Positions 1 through 14,900 of a stretch of DNA of 64,000 nt are shown piece by piece (the stretch's first letter is position 1; each line of letters opens with the position of its first letter). The position numbers and the translations under genes are program-made. This DNA is from Asterias amurensis. Lineage: Eukaryota; Echinodermata; Asteroidea; Forcipulatida; Asteriidae. The stretch lies in the NCBI RefSeq assembly GCF_032118995.1, contig NC_092660.1:511501-575500 (forward strand), written 5' to 3'. The notes beneath the pieces are model-generated. The model made no database searches. It saw only the letters and a program-made list of their open reading frames with translations, and had not been told where the DNA came from.

Positions 1-119
1 AATAAATCTGGCTTGAAATTTGGTAAGTTTCAGCGAAATGAAGTTGCACTTTAATATCTAGAACAAAAGTTAGTTGCTTGACGAATCAGGCATGAATTCC
101 AAACCATAAAAAATAAAAA

Positions 120-395
120 GGTTTACAAGGTGTTGTGGCACAATATGCTGCCAATCAAACTAGGAACACCGGGGCGAACTCCTTTTCTTTTCGATAAGTG
201 CACTGGGTTCTTTTACGTGTGTTACACAACACACGTGACCATCGGCTTTACGTCCCATCCGAAGGACGATGCTTTCATGGTTGTGTGTCTTGCTTAAGGA
301 CACAGGTGTCACGACTAGGACTCAAACCCCACTCTGCTGTTCAGAAACACCAGAGTTTGAATCCAGGGCTCTTAACCGCTTGGCCATGACATGCC
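120..395 (-). mobile_element. tRNA-derived SINE, family S1
   Basis: Minus-strand copy with a tRNA-like head (GGCCAAGCGGTTAAGAGC box A; internal GGACTCAAACCC... region) and the body TCCGAAGGACGATG... GGTTCGCCCCGG-type. It directly follows SZT2 exon 19 in the intron. Confidence 0.8.
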
Positions 396-413
396 ATCAT
401 TATTTTCACTTAC

Positions 414-3400
414 TTGACGAGAACAATATCTATGGGTCTAGCGAGGATGACTATGCAGGGTTTATCCTTGGTGTGTTTCTGCTCCATTTGAGATGGCTTC
501 CCTTTGACAGCTTGAGCCATCTTAGCAATGACTGACTTGCGTTGTGTCGTCGGTGCTTTGAGGTAAGATGTCTGCTTCATTGGGACAGTCAGTTCTTGTA
601 GTCTCTTCCGGAGCTTGTTCACAATCTGTACAGAGCCAAAGTTTATACAGCTGCTTAAAGGCATGGACACTTAAGACCTTTATCACGGTGTGGCCATCTT
701 GATTTTACTCCATTCCAACTCATTGTAACCAAACTGAGGCTTGACGAAATAATAGTCTGGTGCCATGTTTGCTTAATGAATGTTAGCATTCATTACTGTT
801 ATGGAAACAGGGAGCATGACCAAAAAGGTGACAGCATGATAAAGGTCTACTGGTAATCACTGTTAGAATAAAAACTTAGTTGTTAACGATCAATGGAGAG
901 CTGTTGATAGTATAACACATTTGAGAAAGAAGTGATTTTTCACTAAAATATTTGAATTTGGTTTCAAGACCTCATAATTTGATTTTGAGGTCCCGAAATC
1001 AAACATCTGAAAGCATACATCTTATTTATCACTCGAGACAACAGTCTCCGAGAAAGAGTTTGCTAGAATGTGATGCCATTAGGACTTTTGGCATTTATCA
1101 TTGATTATGAATTTGCACCAGGCAACAGATTACAAAAAGTAAGGTTAGAGATTTAAGTTCATTTTCCTCCAGAAAAGGTGGAAATAGTAGACACACACTT
1201 GTGTGGATTGGGTCTATAACTTGTTTGGATCATTACAAATCATGTATAATACCTTTAACACTATCAACAGTTAACTCTGTGCTCACATCTTATTGATCTC
1301 TAAACCTCACCTTATTTCTCTCATGACCTGGTGTACCGCCTAGGAAGGCTAGTCTAATGACCACACAAGGCGCCTTAGATAAGATTCGGATCAAGTAGAA
1401 AGATGTGGGAGGACTGTTGGCATCTCTAGGAAATGAAAACAAATCACTTTTAAGAAAGAGGTGGAAGGACTGTTGACATCTCTAAGAAATGAAAACAAAA
1501 CAACTTGAATAAAGAGGTGGGAGGACTGTTTGCATTTCTATGAAATTGTATTCACTAGTTTTATTTGACATAATCCTACATAGTTCGGCTAAACTAGCCG
1601 ACCAGCTTACTAGGCATGGTAACGTCACTGGTTATCAATAGGCGTTTTCAAAGTATGATGACAACATACGTGAGTCTATGATACCTACATGTACCTGTAC
1701 TTACTTAGTAGTCAGAGTGATATAGCTGTGGTTCTCTAGCAATGTGGACGTACTGAACTCTGTTAGGAGGGAGTTGATACCTACATGTACCTGTACTTAC
1801 TTAGTAGTCAGAGTGATATAGCTGTGGTTCTCTAGCAATGTGGACGTACTGAACTCTGTTAGGAGGGAGTTGATACCTACATGTACCTGTACTTACTTAG
1901 TAGTCAGAGTGATATAGCTGTGGTTCTCTAGCAATGTGGACGTACTGAACTCTGTTAGGAGGGAGTTGATACCTACATGTACCTGTACTTACTTAGAAGT
2001 CAGATTGATATAGCTGTGGTTCTCTAGCAATGTGAACGTACTGAACTCTGTTAGGAGGGAGTTGATACCTACATGTACCTGTACTTACTTAGTAGTCAGA
2101 GTGACATAGCTGTGGTTCTCTAGCAATGTGAACGTACTGAACTCTGTAAGTAGGGAGTTAAGTTCCTTCTGAGCAACTCGACACTGGATGTTGTTATAGC
2201 GACCATTGTTGTTTGGTAGGTAGAGATGTTTTGGCAATGGCCTACAAAGTTATGATACAAAATGAAGAATTAGAGTTAGAATAGTTAAAGACAACGTACA
2301 CAATAAATAGCTTTTACCCCCCCTCCCCCCCAATTTTTTTTAAAATCTGTTTTCATCTGAAACAATTCCATCTAAAATAATTTGTAAGTCAAGAAAATAG
2401 TATTTGAAGACCTCTCCCGAATCAATGTTTCTGCTGAAATATTTCACGAAAGTTAACTAGAATTATTTTTAGATGTACCCATAAAAATACAATTTGACCC
2501 TCAAATTTAATGCAAATGTTCACATTTTAGTTATTAAAAGGGAAATAGTATTACTTTTCCAAACCACCATGATGTATTTTCCTTTTCAAAATTTACTAGC
2601 TATAATCGTTCCAAAATTCAGTTTGACAAAAAATACATTCATTTAATCTATTAAAAACAATTCATTCAAACCGATAAATATCCTTTAGAAAACTTCTATC
2701 AATGTATGATAGATTGACTTACATGTCTGGGACTAAGAGCAATGGAATCTTGTGAGTGTGTAACCACCTCTGCCTGAAAAAAATAAATAAAAAATCTTTT
2801 AGGAACAGTTGCGCACAATTTCAAACTGGAAACTCGTGTTTTGTTTGTCCATATTCCCAAGAAGGCGTCGGCTGAAGACATCCTCTCGCTCAACTGTTCA
2901 TATCTCAACAGCTCAAGGTTTAAAGGTACTGGACACTATTGGTAATTACTCAAACTAATTGTTAGCATAAAACCTTACTTGGTAACAAGTCAGTGGATAG
3001 CTGTTGATAGTATAAAACAACGTGAGAAACGGCTCCCTCTAAAGTAACGTAGTTTTTAAAAAAGGAGTAATTTCTCACTGAATATTTTTAAATTTCAAGG
3101 ACTCGAATTCAAGCAACTGAAAGCAGACAACTTGTGTGACAAGGGTGTTTTTTTCTTCCATTGTTCTCTCGCAACATTGATGACCAATTGAATCCAAATT
3201 TTCAGTCCAAAAAAGATTGACAATTACCAAAGGTGTCCAGTGCCTTCAGCCATTAGATTTAGAGACCATTTTGCAAGCAGCGGTATCAAAATGCCTGTAG
3301 CGACCTAAAATGGCAGCACAGCTTGACCTTCTGCCACTCAACCAAAAAGGTCAAAGGTCATATCCTGAACTGACATAATTTCAATACTTCCACATCAACA

Positions 3401-5857
3401 CAGTATCTTCATTTGGGAACAAAAACAGTTGTAATTTTTCCTAACATTTTTACTAAAACAAAAAACTGCACAAACATTCCTCATTATAAGCAATGTCTGA
3501 GTTTAAGGTGGTTTCGTCCTTCGGATGGGACGTAAAGCCGTTGGTCCCATATGTTGTGTAACGCATGTAAAGAACCCAGTGCACTTATCGAAAAGAGAAC
3601 GAGTTCGCCCCGGTGTTGATGGCTGTGGCTGCTGTATGCGCCGTAGCACCTTGTAAACCCTTATAAGGTGCTACATAATTGGGTCTTAGAATTCATCACT
3701 GTAATTACCTATCTTTCTGAAAGTTTGTATATATACCCAGCGCCTTGAGTACCTTGTTTGGTAGATACGTGCGCTATATAAGACTTGATATTATTATTAT
3801 TACTATTTATTTCAAACATAAATGAATGGGATGAAATTACTTAAATAAGATCAAAATACAATGGACTCAAGATTACCATTTCTTGGGCTCCATCAGAGCT
3901 ATCCTCTTCCAGAAAGCTGCAAATTGTTCCAAGCTCGAGTCTCTGTTTTATAGAAATGCAAAACACAAACATTGATAATCATCACAACAGAAATAAATTA
4001 AGTAGACCCCTTGCTGACGCTTCCAGGGTTGTGATGTAAACTTGGGTATGATCACTGATTACCTGGTTATATGGAAGTTAATGGTTGTATGGCTTCTGAC
4101 AGACATCCCCGAGCAAAGATATTGACAAAATTAAGGAGATTGGCCAACATAGGGCTAGACAGCTCAGTTGATAGAGCAACAGCACGTTAATCCGGAGGTC
4201 ATTGGTTCAAATCCCGCTTTACTCAATTGTTCTTTGTTCAATTTTTAACTTCCCCATTGCAATAATTCTACTGTTCTCCATGCTCATCTAGTTTCCCTCC
4301 TGTCATCATCTTTTTTTTTAACTTTGCTATTATGTATGTTTCTTAGGCTAGGCCTATGTTTTTTGCTCTGTTGTTTTAGTTCTTCATTTTGCCTTGTATT
4401 TATTTTGTATTTGTGATGCTGTAGTTGAATAAATAATAGTAATAGTAATAATACTGGGGTGATGTGTGAATTCAACTGACTTTGTGTCAAACTTCTGGGC
4501 CAGGACCGGGGTGTCCGAGTACGGAGGCATGTAGAGCAGTGGGATGCCCTTCTTGATTCCTTCTGGTACTTTGTAGAAGATTACGTTCGTTGAGAAAGAC
4601 TGAAGATGAACTAAAAGCTGGTCTGTCTCTTGTAAGCTGCAAGACAAAGAGTTCAAATAAACATCCTTTAAGGCAGTGGACACTATTGGTAATTACTCAA
4701 AATAATTGTTAGCATAAAAACCTACTTGTTAGCGACCAATGGAGAGATGTTGATGGTATAAAACATTTTGAGAAACGGCTCCCTCTGAAGTAGCGTAGTT
4801 TTCGAGAAAGAAGTAATTTTCCATTATAATATTTGAATTTGATTTCGAGACCTCAGAATTTGATTTTGATGTCTCAAAATCAAACATCTGAAAGCAGACA
4901 ACTTCATGTGACAAGGGTGCTTTTTCTTCCATTATATTATCGACAACCAATTGAGTTAAATTTTTCACAGGTTTGTTATTTTGTGCAAATGTTGAGACAC
5001 ACCAAGTGAGAAGACTGGTCTATGACAATTACTGAAGGTGTCCAGGGGTCGATTTCACAAAGAGTTAGGACTAGTCCTAACTTAGGACTAGTCCTAGGAG
5101 ATATACAAATTGCATGGATAGTCCTAAGTTAAGACGAGTTACTGTTCCTAACTCGAGATAAGACTAGTCCTAACTCTTTGTGAAATCAACCCCAGTGTCT
5201 TTAAAGGAACATAACAGAATTGGTTTTGCTAACAAAACAGTTGTTGGCAGTGTAAGCACTTTATGTAATCCACCATACGTAAACTAACAAACCTGTAAAA
5301 GTTGAGAGAGATTGGGATTGGATGTAAGTAGGGTTTGAAACCTTGCACGGTAGGAGTATAATTAGGGGAGGTTTGCGGTAGCACTGTAGGTAAATCTCTT
5401 TTGAAGAACCGGTGTTGACATCTCAACGCTTCAATCAGTATGCTTTTGATCAAGCAAGACACTTAACCATTGCTTCGTCCATCGGATAGGACGTAAAGCT
5501 GTGTGTCCCATGTGTTGTGTAAAGCATGAAAAAGAACCCAGTGTACTTATCAAAAAGAAAAGGGGTTTGCCCCGATGTTCCTAGCAGTGGCAGTAGAATG
5601 CGCCGTCTCAGAATTCGTAACTTCAATAGCCTTTATTTCTGTATTGGTAGATAAGTGCGCTATATAAGGCTTTGATATTATCATTATATTTTCATTTATT
5701 GCTTTCATTCATTGCTTACCTTTGTAATGTTTGCCAGAAGTTTGTGACGACCTTAGCGCGGTAAAGGTTGTGGGGACTCTTTTTCATAGGGCAGGTCACA
5801 TCAAGTAGAAACTCATAGCTCCCTTCCATTATCACATCAACATTGGTCAAATGCCTG

Positions 5858-5903
<46 letters not shown>

Positions 5904-8900
5904 GTCAGTTTATTTCAACATTATCAAAACCAAAATCAAATCAAAGACAATGTTAATTGGAAGTTAAGTAATAAATAGTTGTTTGATAAGATTAATTAGA
6001 ATAAGCATGGACCTTATCGCAAATACCAATGCGCAAGCGCAGACTGTTGAATGAGGTGCATTGTGGGATTTATATGAATCAAATTTGTAATCAGCTAGAC
6101 CACAATGCACCTAATTCCAAGCTTTACGCGCGCGCCCCAGTATTTGCGAAAAGGTCTATGGACATTCATGAAACTGTGGAGGGACCCCTAAAGAAGCAAA
6201 GCTTGTAAGGTTATGGGCCCCTGATGAACAAGTGCATGCCATGAGCCGATAGTTTGTTTGATGTCTTGTGGGAGATATGCTCCAGCAGCCGGATTCATGA
6301 AACACTAGGATTGAGTAACATGTCCTAACTTAGGATGGGTTCAAACGTCCTCGGAAACTGAACTGACGTTGTCCTAAGTCCTGAGATTAATCCTAAGTTA
6401 GAAGGAGTTTGGTGAAATTGACGGCAGGTAGGAATAATGTTCCTAAAAGAACAGTTGTATTCATGAAGTCTCAAGCTGCCAACAATTGCCTTATACTGCA
6501 AAACCATCTGGAAAAAGAATGTTAGTGACTACGTAATTCATACCTGTTTGGATTCAGAGGCCATGCAGATGAGGCTATGTATTCAATCCTGCCGTTGTAT
6601 TTCCAGGGGAGGGCTAGTTTCACTTCTATCTGTTTGTCATCTGAAAAAGAAAAAAAAAACGTCAGTACAAATGAGTTTACAAACCACCGACACCGAAGGC
6701 ACTGGAAAATATTTGTAAGCATAAAAACTCACTTGGTAACGAGCAATGGAGAGCTGTTTCCTCTGAAGTAACATAGTATTTGAGAAAGAAGTTATTTCTC
6801 ACTAAAATATTTGAATTTAAAGAGACCTCAGCTGAGGTCTTAAATTCAAGGTATCTGAAAGCACACAACTTTTGCAACAATGATGTTTGGTTTTTTTTTC
6901 ATTATTCTCTTGCAACTTTGACGACCAATTGAGTCCAGATTTCCACAGGTTAGTTATTTTATGCATATATTGGGATACACCATGTGAGAATACTGTTTTT
7001 TTGACAATTACCAATAGTGCCAATGCCTTTAAGCTCAATCGCTCATCAGAATCATAAGCACATCGAGAGAGAAAACAAGTTTTTATTTTCAAATGTTGGA
7101 CTTTGGATTTCAAGCAAACATACTTCAAGGCTGCAAGGGAAGTTTTCTACCATGTCCAACTTTTATACCCTGTAAGTTTCAACAAACCTGTGAACATTTG
7201 TATTTTCAACCTCACCAATGTTATGTGCGCCCTTTAAACAAACTGTGCCATTTCTTTCAATTCAATTCAACATTTATTCGTCATGCCAGTGTGAAAATCA
7301 TTTTGCACATATTAAAAACATTACATATAAAATACACAACACAAATATATTAAAAGCAGAACAAACCTTTAAATAAGAACAAGACTCGATCAAAATATTA
7401 AAATATTAAAATATTAAATAACGAAACTAAATGACCAATACAAGACAAAAACACAAAAGGGGACGGGATAAAGGATATAGTGGGGCAAAAGGGGGAACAA
7501 AGTAACATGACACAGGGAAGATACAAGGACATAATGGGTGCGTTTGATTAGCTTCCCTGGGTCAACCCCTGAGGTGCTCACCACTCGGGTGAGCCCCTGA
7601 CAAGAGCTAATCGAACGATCACTCACCCTCTCGTGGTGATGTCATGCATCTCGGGCCAGCCCAAAGTGACCCACTCCACAAGCAGGGCACTTGGGGCTGA
7701 CCCGGGTGAGCCCCTGGAATGACGCCAAAGCTATTCGAACGTACTGGGGGCAGACCGGGGTCTACCCAGGGAAGCTAATAGAACGCACCCATAGAGAATG
7801 AGGAAGGGGAGGGAGGGTAAACAAACGTGTGTAAAAAAGACCCAAGGGAAACCTAGAATTGCTTACTTTTTGTGAGTGCCACATCCTTAATGGTGTAGCC
7901 CTCTCGTAGTCTAACAGAGAGTACATTGGCCAGGCAGGTATGCAGCTTGTAGTCTCTATGCTTCTTCCTTATCAATGGGATGGTACACAGTCCCTGCTTG
8001 TTCAGTGCAAAGGGTGGCTGGATTCTGTACAACAACAAATTATATATATATATTCTGTATAAAAACGTTTCAAACTTCATTGTTAATTTACTTCAAAGCA
8101 GACATCTTTGAACATCAGAGCTGCAAATCAGTTTGATATGACTAATGTCTGCTGCAATTGTCTACTGCTAGGTCTCCCAAACTACCTAGCTCAGAAGCTC
8201 GAACGAGTCCAGAATATCGTAGTCAGTCTAGTGACAAACACACTGAAATACACGCATATTACACCAGTCCTAAGAAGCCTTCACTGGTTACCAGCTGAAC
8301 AGACACTTGCATACAAAGACCTTCTCATCACCTTCCTGCATGAAAGTTCTCCTCACCTGAAGACATGTGGGACTGTTTATAGTTCAAGACCAAATGACTT
8401 GCTTGTGGGATGTCGTGACCAAGCGGTCTAGGGCAGTGGACACAAATTAATCTACAGATTTTTGGTTTGAATCCTGGCCTGATCGGTGGGACACTTGTGT
8501 TCTTGTGGAAGGCACTTTAGCAGTAACATTTTTAGCAGTAATTGAAAACTATTTTCTGACAAGGCTGGCTACAAATGTCATGAGTAAAATAGAATAAAAA
8601 TTGAGAACAAGTTACAAACCCCTCTGACTGAGCGCCAACTTCAGGTGAAACGACTTGATGTTGTCTGCCTGTGTAAATAAACATAAATTGTTGGCAAACA
8701 TTAGTGAAATCTGAAACTTTCACTCTGTATCTTAGAGAGTTAAAGGGAATTCATACTTTTTGTACAACACAAAACACAATTTCCACAGATTGACATTAAA
8801 CTTACACAGTTTAAAGATGATAATAGAAAGCTTCCCTTAAAATACCACTAGCCGAGGTGCTATAGTTTTTTTTAAATGAGTAAAACAATGTCGCAAAACA

Positions 8901-11900
8901 CAACTTTCGTCTCAGAGAGACAAAAATTATTTTACACCATTACTGGTGAATATGTTGTACTTGTTAAAACTGAGAAAAAAATTATTTTTGTGAAATTGAT
9001 TTACTCATTTCTCAAAAATTACAGCACCTCTGCAAGTAAACATTTAAAGGGAAGCTTTCTGCTATCATTATCTTCAAACTATGTAAGTTTAATGTAAATT
9101 TGCAGACATTGTGTTTGGTGGTTGAGTAACCAAAAATGATGTTGGATTCTGACAAGCTCACGAAAATGGGGTAAAAAGGATTTACGGATGGACAAGATAC
9201 AACAGTCCACTTCTATCAGTATCCTTCAGTTTGAAACAGCTTTATTCTTGATATAAATGACTTATCAGGAATAAAAATCAACATCACAACTTACCTTTAA
9301 CGTAATCTATCTTGAAACCTTCCAGTCCTTTCTGGAAATTCCAAGACAGAAATGCTTTGTGATACTGATTCATATCTCTCCTGGATATATCCTGGACGAG
9401 AGGAAACAAATAATTTAGAATGAATCAGCCTTTTGTGTATAAAAATAATATCAAAGTCTTGTATAGCGCATAACAAGGTACTCAAGGCGCTTAGTAAGGA
9501 TATTTAAACAGAAAGATAGTTTATTGAAATTATGAATTCTGAGACCCAATTATGTAGCACCTTATAAGGGTTAACAAGGTGCTACGGCGCACTAAGCAGC
9601 CACAGCCAGGAACACCGGGGCGAACCCATTCTCTATTCAATAAGTGCACTGGATTCTTGTATGTGCGTTACACAACACACAGGACTAACGGCTATACGAC
9701 CTTTCCGAAGAACAAAGCAATCATGATAAAGTGTCTTGCTTAAGGACACAAGTGTCCTGACTGGGCCTCAAACCCACACTCTTTTGATCAGAAATACCAG
9801 AGTTTGAGTCTAGTGCTCTTTAAGACAGTGGACACTATTGGTAATTGTCGAACGACTAGTCTTGACAAACCTGTGAAAATTTGAGCTCAATCGGTCACGA
9901 AGTTGCCAGATAATAATGGAAGAAAAAACACCCTCCGTCACATGAGTTTGTGTGCTTTCTGATGTTTGAAATCAAATTCATGGAAAGTAACTTCTTTCTC
10001 GAAAACTACGTCACTTCAGAGGGAGCTGTTTCTCACAATGTTTTATACTATCAACCTCTCCCCTTTAATCATAATAAAGAAAGGTTTTATGATGATAATT
10101 ATTTTGAGTAATTAACAATAGTGTCCACTTCCTTTAACCGCTCAGCAAGGACATGCCCGAAATTTCTCACTTACAATTTCCGGACACTTGCACAGAAAAG
10201 CACCGAAGGTTGCTGTGGCCATAAACTGCATGATCTCAGTGTGAGGGATATAGCCGAAGCTACAATGGGGATGGAACCCTCTGCCTACTTGGATGAATGA
10301 ACAGGCTACTGTGGAATTCCTCATCTGGGTCAGGAGATGGTTTGTACATGCTACATCAGGCATTGCTGTTACTCCATCCGTAACGCAGATAATTCCTGAT
10401 TGGAAACGATAGAGGAACAAATTGCAAGCTTATATTGAGTTCATATTATGTTTAAATATATACACATACACAATTAAATCATATGTCTGTATAAGTTACT
10501 CATCAGCAGATTTGGACCAAGATTCGTTCAAACTTTGTTGCAAAACATGCAACAGTATGTAATACCCAGGGCAAATTTTCATTTAGCAGTCTAGTGTAAC
10601 TAAAAAAATAACAAGTAATAAGCCACTGCGTAAATCTTAAAATAGTGGTTTCTCACTAGCATCCCGGAACAAGGAGACCTCCAACATGAGGGTTAGATAA
10701 CCCATTTGGTAGAGGATGTGCATGCTAATCCAGACTAGTAAATATTTCCAACTTCAACACCCAAAATAATGAAAAATAATATTAATAATTGTAATGCGCA
10801 CATATCCATCCTGCTGGGTGTTCAAGGGGCAGTAAAACCGAAAAACAAAACAAAACAAAGAAAATACAGACACAACAAAATAAGTCATTGAAAACCTGTG
10901 ACATAACAAAACTTTTGAGAAGAGATTTGAATTTTGTGGTACAAGAACAAGATCTAGGATTAAGTGGGAGAGAGTTCCTGTTGCGTGGCGCAGCTGAAGA
11001 AAAAGACCTGTCACCCCATAAGTGGTGAAACTTGGGTTCAATGAGGAGAAGCATGGAACTTGATTGAAGATTCCTTGAGGGAGTGTAAACGTGAAGTAGT
11101 TCACAAATATAGTGGGGAGCCTTGCCATTAAGGTAAAGAGACACAGCCTACCTGCACTTGTGTTCTCTGGCAGCAACTGCAGTGCTAGAATACCACACCA
11201 TAGCATGTTAACAAAGCAAGCTTCTGGAGTTGCCATCCCTTGTCCTTCAGAATTGTGTCTATGCGGTGACGACAGAGCGACACGTTCACTCTTGTCGATG
11301 ATGTCATCGAATACAATGTGATGATCCCCGAGGAACGTAGAGTCTGAACTGGTATTGAATCTTGTGTCCAACATATCTGATGATCCAAATATTATACAAA
11401 TAATGAATGTTTATGAGTGCAATGGTGTGAATATTTGCATGAGTTGAAAGATGACATGTCCAATAATTATTCTGATTGGACTCCAATATTCAATTTAGGA
11501 GTGCTGCAAGGATGGCACAGGGTCTAGTTTCTGTCACAGATTGAAGCAATGTCATGGCTTTAATGGTACAATAAATGTCGGAATACACATGGGACTTGAA
11601 TGGTCTGCTACCAGAAACATGCAGTCAGAATAATTATAATATTTTTTTGGAAAAGACCATGTATAATAAGCCATTACTTGGCAGTAGACTGAGCAAGTCT
11701 TGCACGTATTCGAACATTGGGACCTATTTAAGTGCGAAAGTTTGTTTCCTTCACAGGTGTCTCCAAATATGTTAGGATCAAGTGAGACTAGCATGATCTA
11801 TCGTAAATGGCTGCACTTAAGTAGGATTTGAAACTTTGCATGGTGGAAATAAGATATAGAAGAGTCTGCGGTAACACCATGTAATAACTATCTCTAAATG

Positions 11901-14900
11901 AGTTGGGGTGGTTCTGAAAAGAACCGTTGGATTAACTCGACGTTTCGATCAGTATGCTCTGATCGTCTTCTGGAGAATGCTGCACTTACTTTCAACAAGT
12001 TTATTTTCAAACTCTTCAAGTTCTTTCTGGAGTTGATCCAAGAATGAGGGCAGGTTGTGTTCCGTCAACAAACAACCTTGGAATAAAACCTGCAGAAAAA
12101 AAAAACAGACATGAAAATCAAAGCGCCAAAGAATTCAAAATCCCACCATAGGCCAATGTACAGTCTGATTTCCTTTCTTATTAATACAGACCTTGAAACA
12201 ACCCAGAGCACCCACAGTTGTGCTTTTGCAGTGGTGCTATTTGCACAGTTCAAATACAAATTTAAACTTTCCTAAAAGAAGAATTATTAAAAGCCTTGAA
12301 CACATTTGCACAGTTTGATTTCAACTGCTCCACAGCCCTTTTCACACTACTTTATTCCCCAGGGGCAACCCGGGAATAATGGCCAGCCTTTTCACACTTT
12401 GATGGTGTTCACCCCGGTCTGCCCCAGGGACTAGCCACTCTTGCTCCAGAGTAGGGGTAACGGTAAAACTTTAGGGTTTTCTTTAAACGAGCAAGCAGAA
12501 CCCTGTGGAATGGTGACCTAGGCGAGGACAGTGAGAACAAGTTTAGGGTAACTGTAGGGTAAACAAAAAAAACTTCTGGGGCGTCCCCAGGGCTGTATTT
12601 TACAGAGGATAAGAGATACAGTGTGAACAGGCTAATATTTGTTGACTTGTGATGTATTTTGCTCACCTGTTGTGTTGTGAGTGAAGCCAGTGGTGTGTAT
12701 GCAATGACTGTTACGTAGATCTTGGGTGACAGAAGTAAGGAGCTGCCAGGTACAGTAAACTGAAAGAAACAAAACACATCAAGTCAATAATCAGGACCCA
12801 ATTTCATTGAGCTGCTTTAGCAAAAACTAGTGCTCAACAATTTTATGCTTAGCAGAAATGCTTAGAAGGATACCAGTCACAAATGATACATGTGACATGG
12901 TATTTTGGCAGACATGGTATTTTGGCTGGTAACCCTGTTCTAGTAAGCACGGGTAAGTTGTGCTAAGCTACTTGCTGTGGTTATAAGCAGCTCTATGAAA
13001 TTAGGCCTAAGTCTTACTTTATCTGCTTAAATATAGGATATAGGTGTACCAACGTAATTGTGGGTGGGCCCACACCCGTTGGCCGACCGCACAAGACGTG
13101 ACAGAGCTCCGTAAAACGAAGTGAAACTGCTTGGAGTCGATGCAAGGGACGTGACAGACAGGGTCAAGTGGAGGAGAGCCATATGGAGAAAACAGGCCAA
13201 TTCAGAACAGACTGGACAACAGCCTTAAAACCGTCATAATGATACATACATACAAACATAAAAGGCATTTGTAAAGCGCCACTACGTCAAGAACGCAGCG
13301 CATTTGGTTGGTTATAGAAAATGTTTAACAATGTTCACTGAGAGTCAGATTCCCTGATTGAGATAATACTTACCGGTTTGATGAGTCCATTCAAGCAATT
13401 ACAAATACAGGTAAATAAGTCTAGGAGACAGACTCGACCAGACTGAATATCCTGCAAAATGGAACAGATGATAACATTTTTAATAATAATAATAGTAAGA
13501 ATAATAATCATAGAGATTTGGCAGGTGAAAGTGAGATTTAGTCCCTGTGGTGGTTGGAGCATCTAGCACCATTCCAAAAGCACTGGGGAAACTTCTAGAT
13601 GAAATAGGAATAAATATTAGCAATGTTCGAAGGCAAATGTTTATGTTCCTACTTTCACAACTTTTGTTTTATTTTTTGCATATTTTAATATATGCCTGGA
13701 TAATGCTCTTTCCAAATGTATAATAAAACGGAAAACGACCTGGGTCTAAAAACGACTCATTTTTCTTGACTTTTTCGTGCATCACCTATACTGAATGATA
13801 TGTGGTCTAGTGGTCAAGCTTGGTGATCTAGTTGGTATGACACTGTTCTAGAATTACAAAGGTCGTGGGTTCAAATCCCACCCGAGAAATATGTCTGTGA
13901 TTTTTTTTCTTCACAGAACTCAGGGAAGGTACTGAGTATACAGTGCTAACACACATCGGTGTATATGGGTCAAACCAAAATGAATATTCTATTCCCGATG
14001 CAAATTGATCATCTATTGATATGTGGTTTATTTTTTTAAACATTTTTTTTATTCACTTACCACCGTTGCCATAGACGGACTTAGATCCATTACAATAACA
14101 TGCCTATAACGTCTGGCTAGGAAGGTCACATGACTGCTTGGAACCAGCTTATACCGTATCGGAGTACCAGGTGGAATTTTATCCACGCTCCCTTTGGGTA
14201 TAATGGATATAACATCCAGCTCTTCGTCAGAGTTGATCTGTGGACAGGCACAAATGAAAATAACAATCAGTAGAATTTGAAACTTTGCATGGTGGAAAAG
14301 CGGTATAGAAAGGTTTGCGGTAACACCATGTAATGAAAATCTCTTACCGAGTTGGGGTGGCTCTGAAAAGAACCAATGGTTTCAACTCGACGTTTCGATC
14401 AGTATGCTCTGATCGTCTTCTGGAGAAAGCACAGAAAGATGATCAGCTTTCTGCAGAAGACGATCAGAGCATACTGAACAAAATGTAGAGTTGGAAACAC
14501 CCCAACTCTTTCAGAGATTATCATTACATGGTGTTACTGCAAACCTTTCTATAAAATAAGAATCGTTAACAAGTTCTTAGCTTTGAGATGTTCAGCTAAG
14601 TGAGTGATTTCTATCATAGCATATTCCTTCATACACTCACTGAAAATATCATGCGCAGATTAAAATGAATGATCAGGGGTCGATTGCACAAAGAATTAGG
14701 ACGAGTCCTAACTCAGAACTAGTCCTAGTCCTAAGTTAGGACAAGTAACTCATCCTCACTTGAGATAAGACTCAAGTTGGGACCAGTCTCAACTATAGTT
14801 GGGACGAGTTGGGATCAGTCTCAACTATAGTTGGGACGAGTTGGGATCAGTCTCAACTATAGTTGGGACGAGTTGGGATCAGTCTCAACTATAGTTGGGA

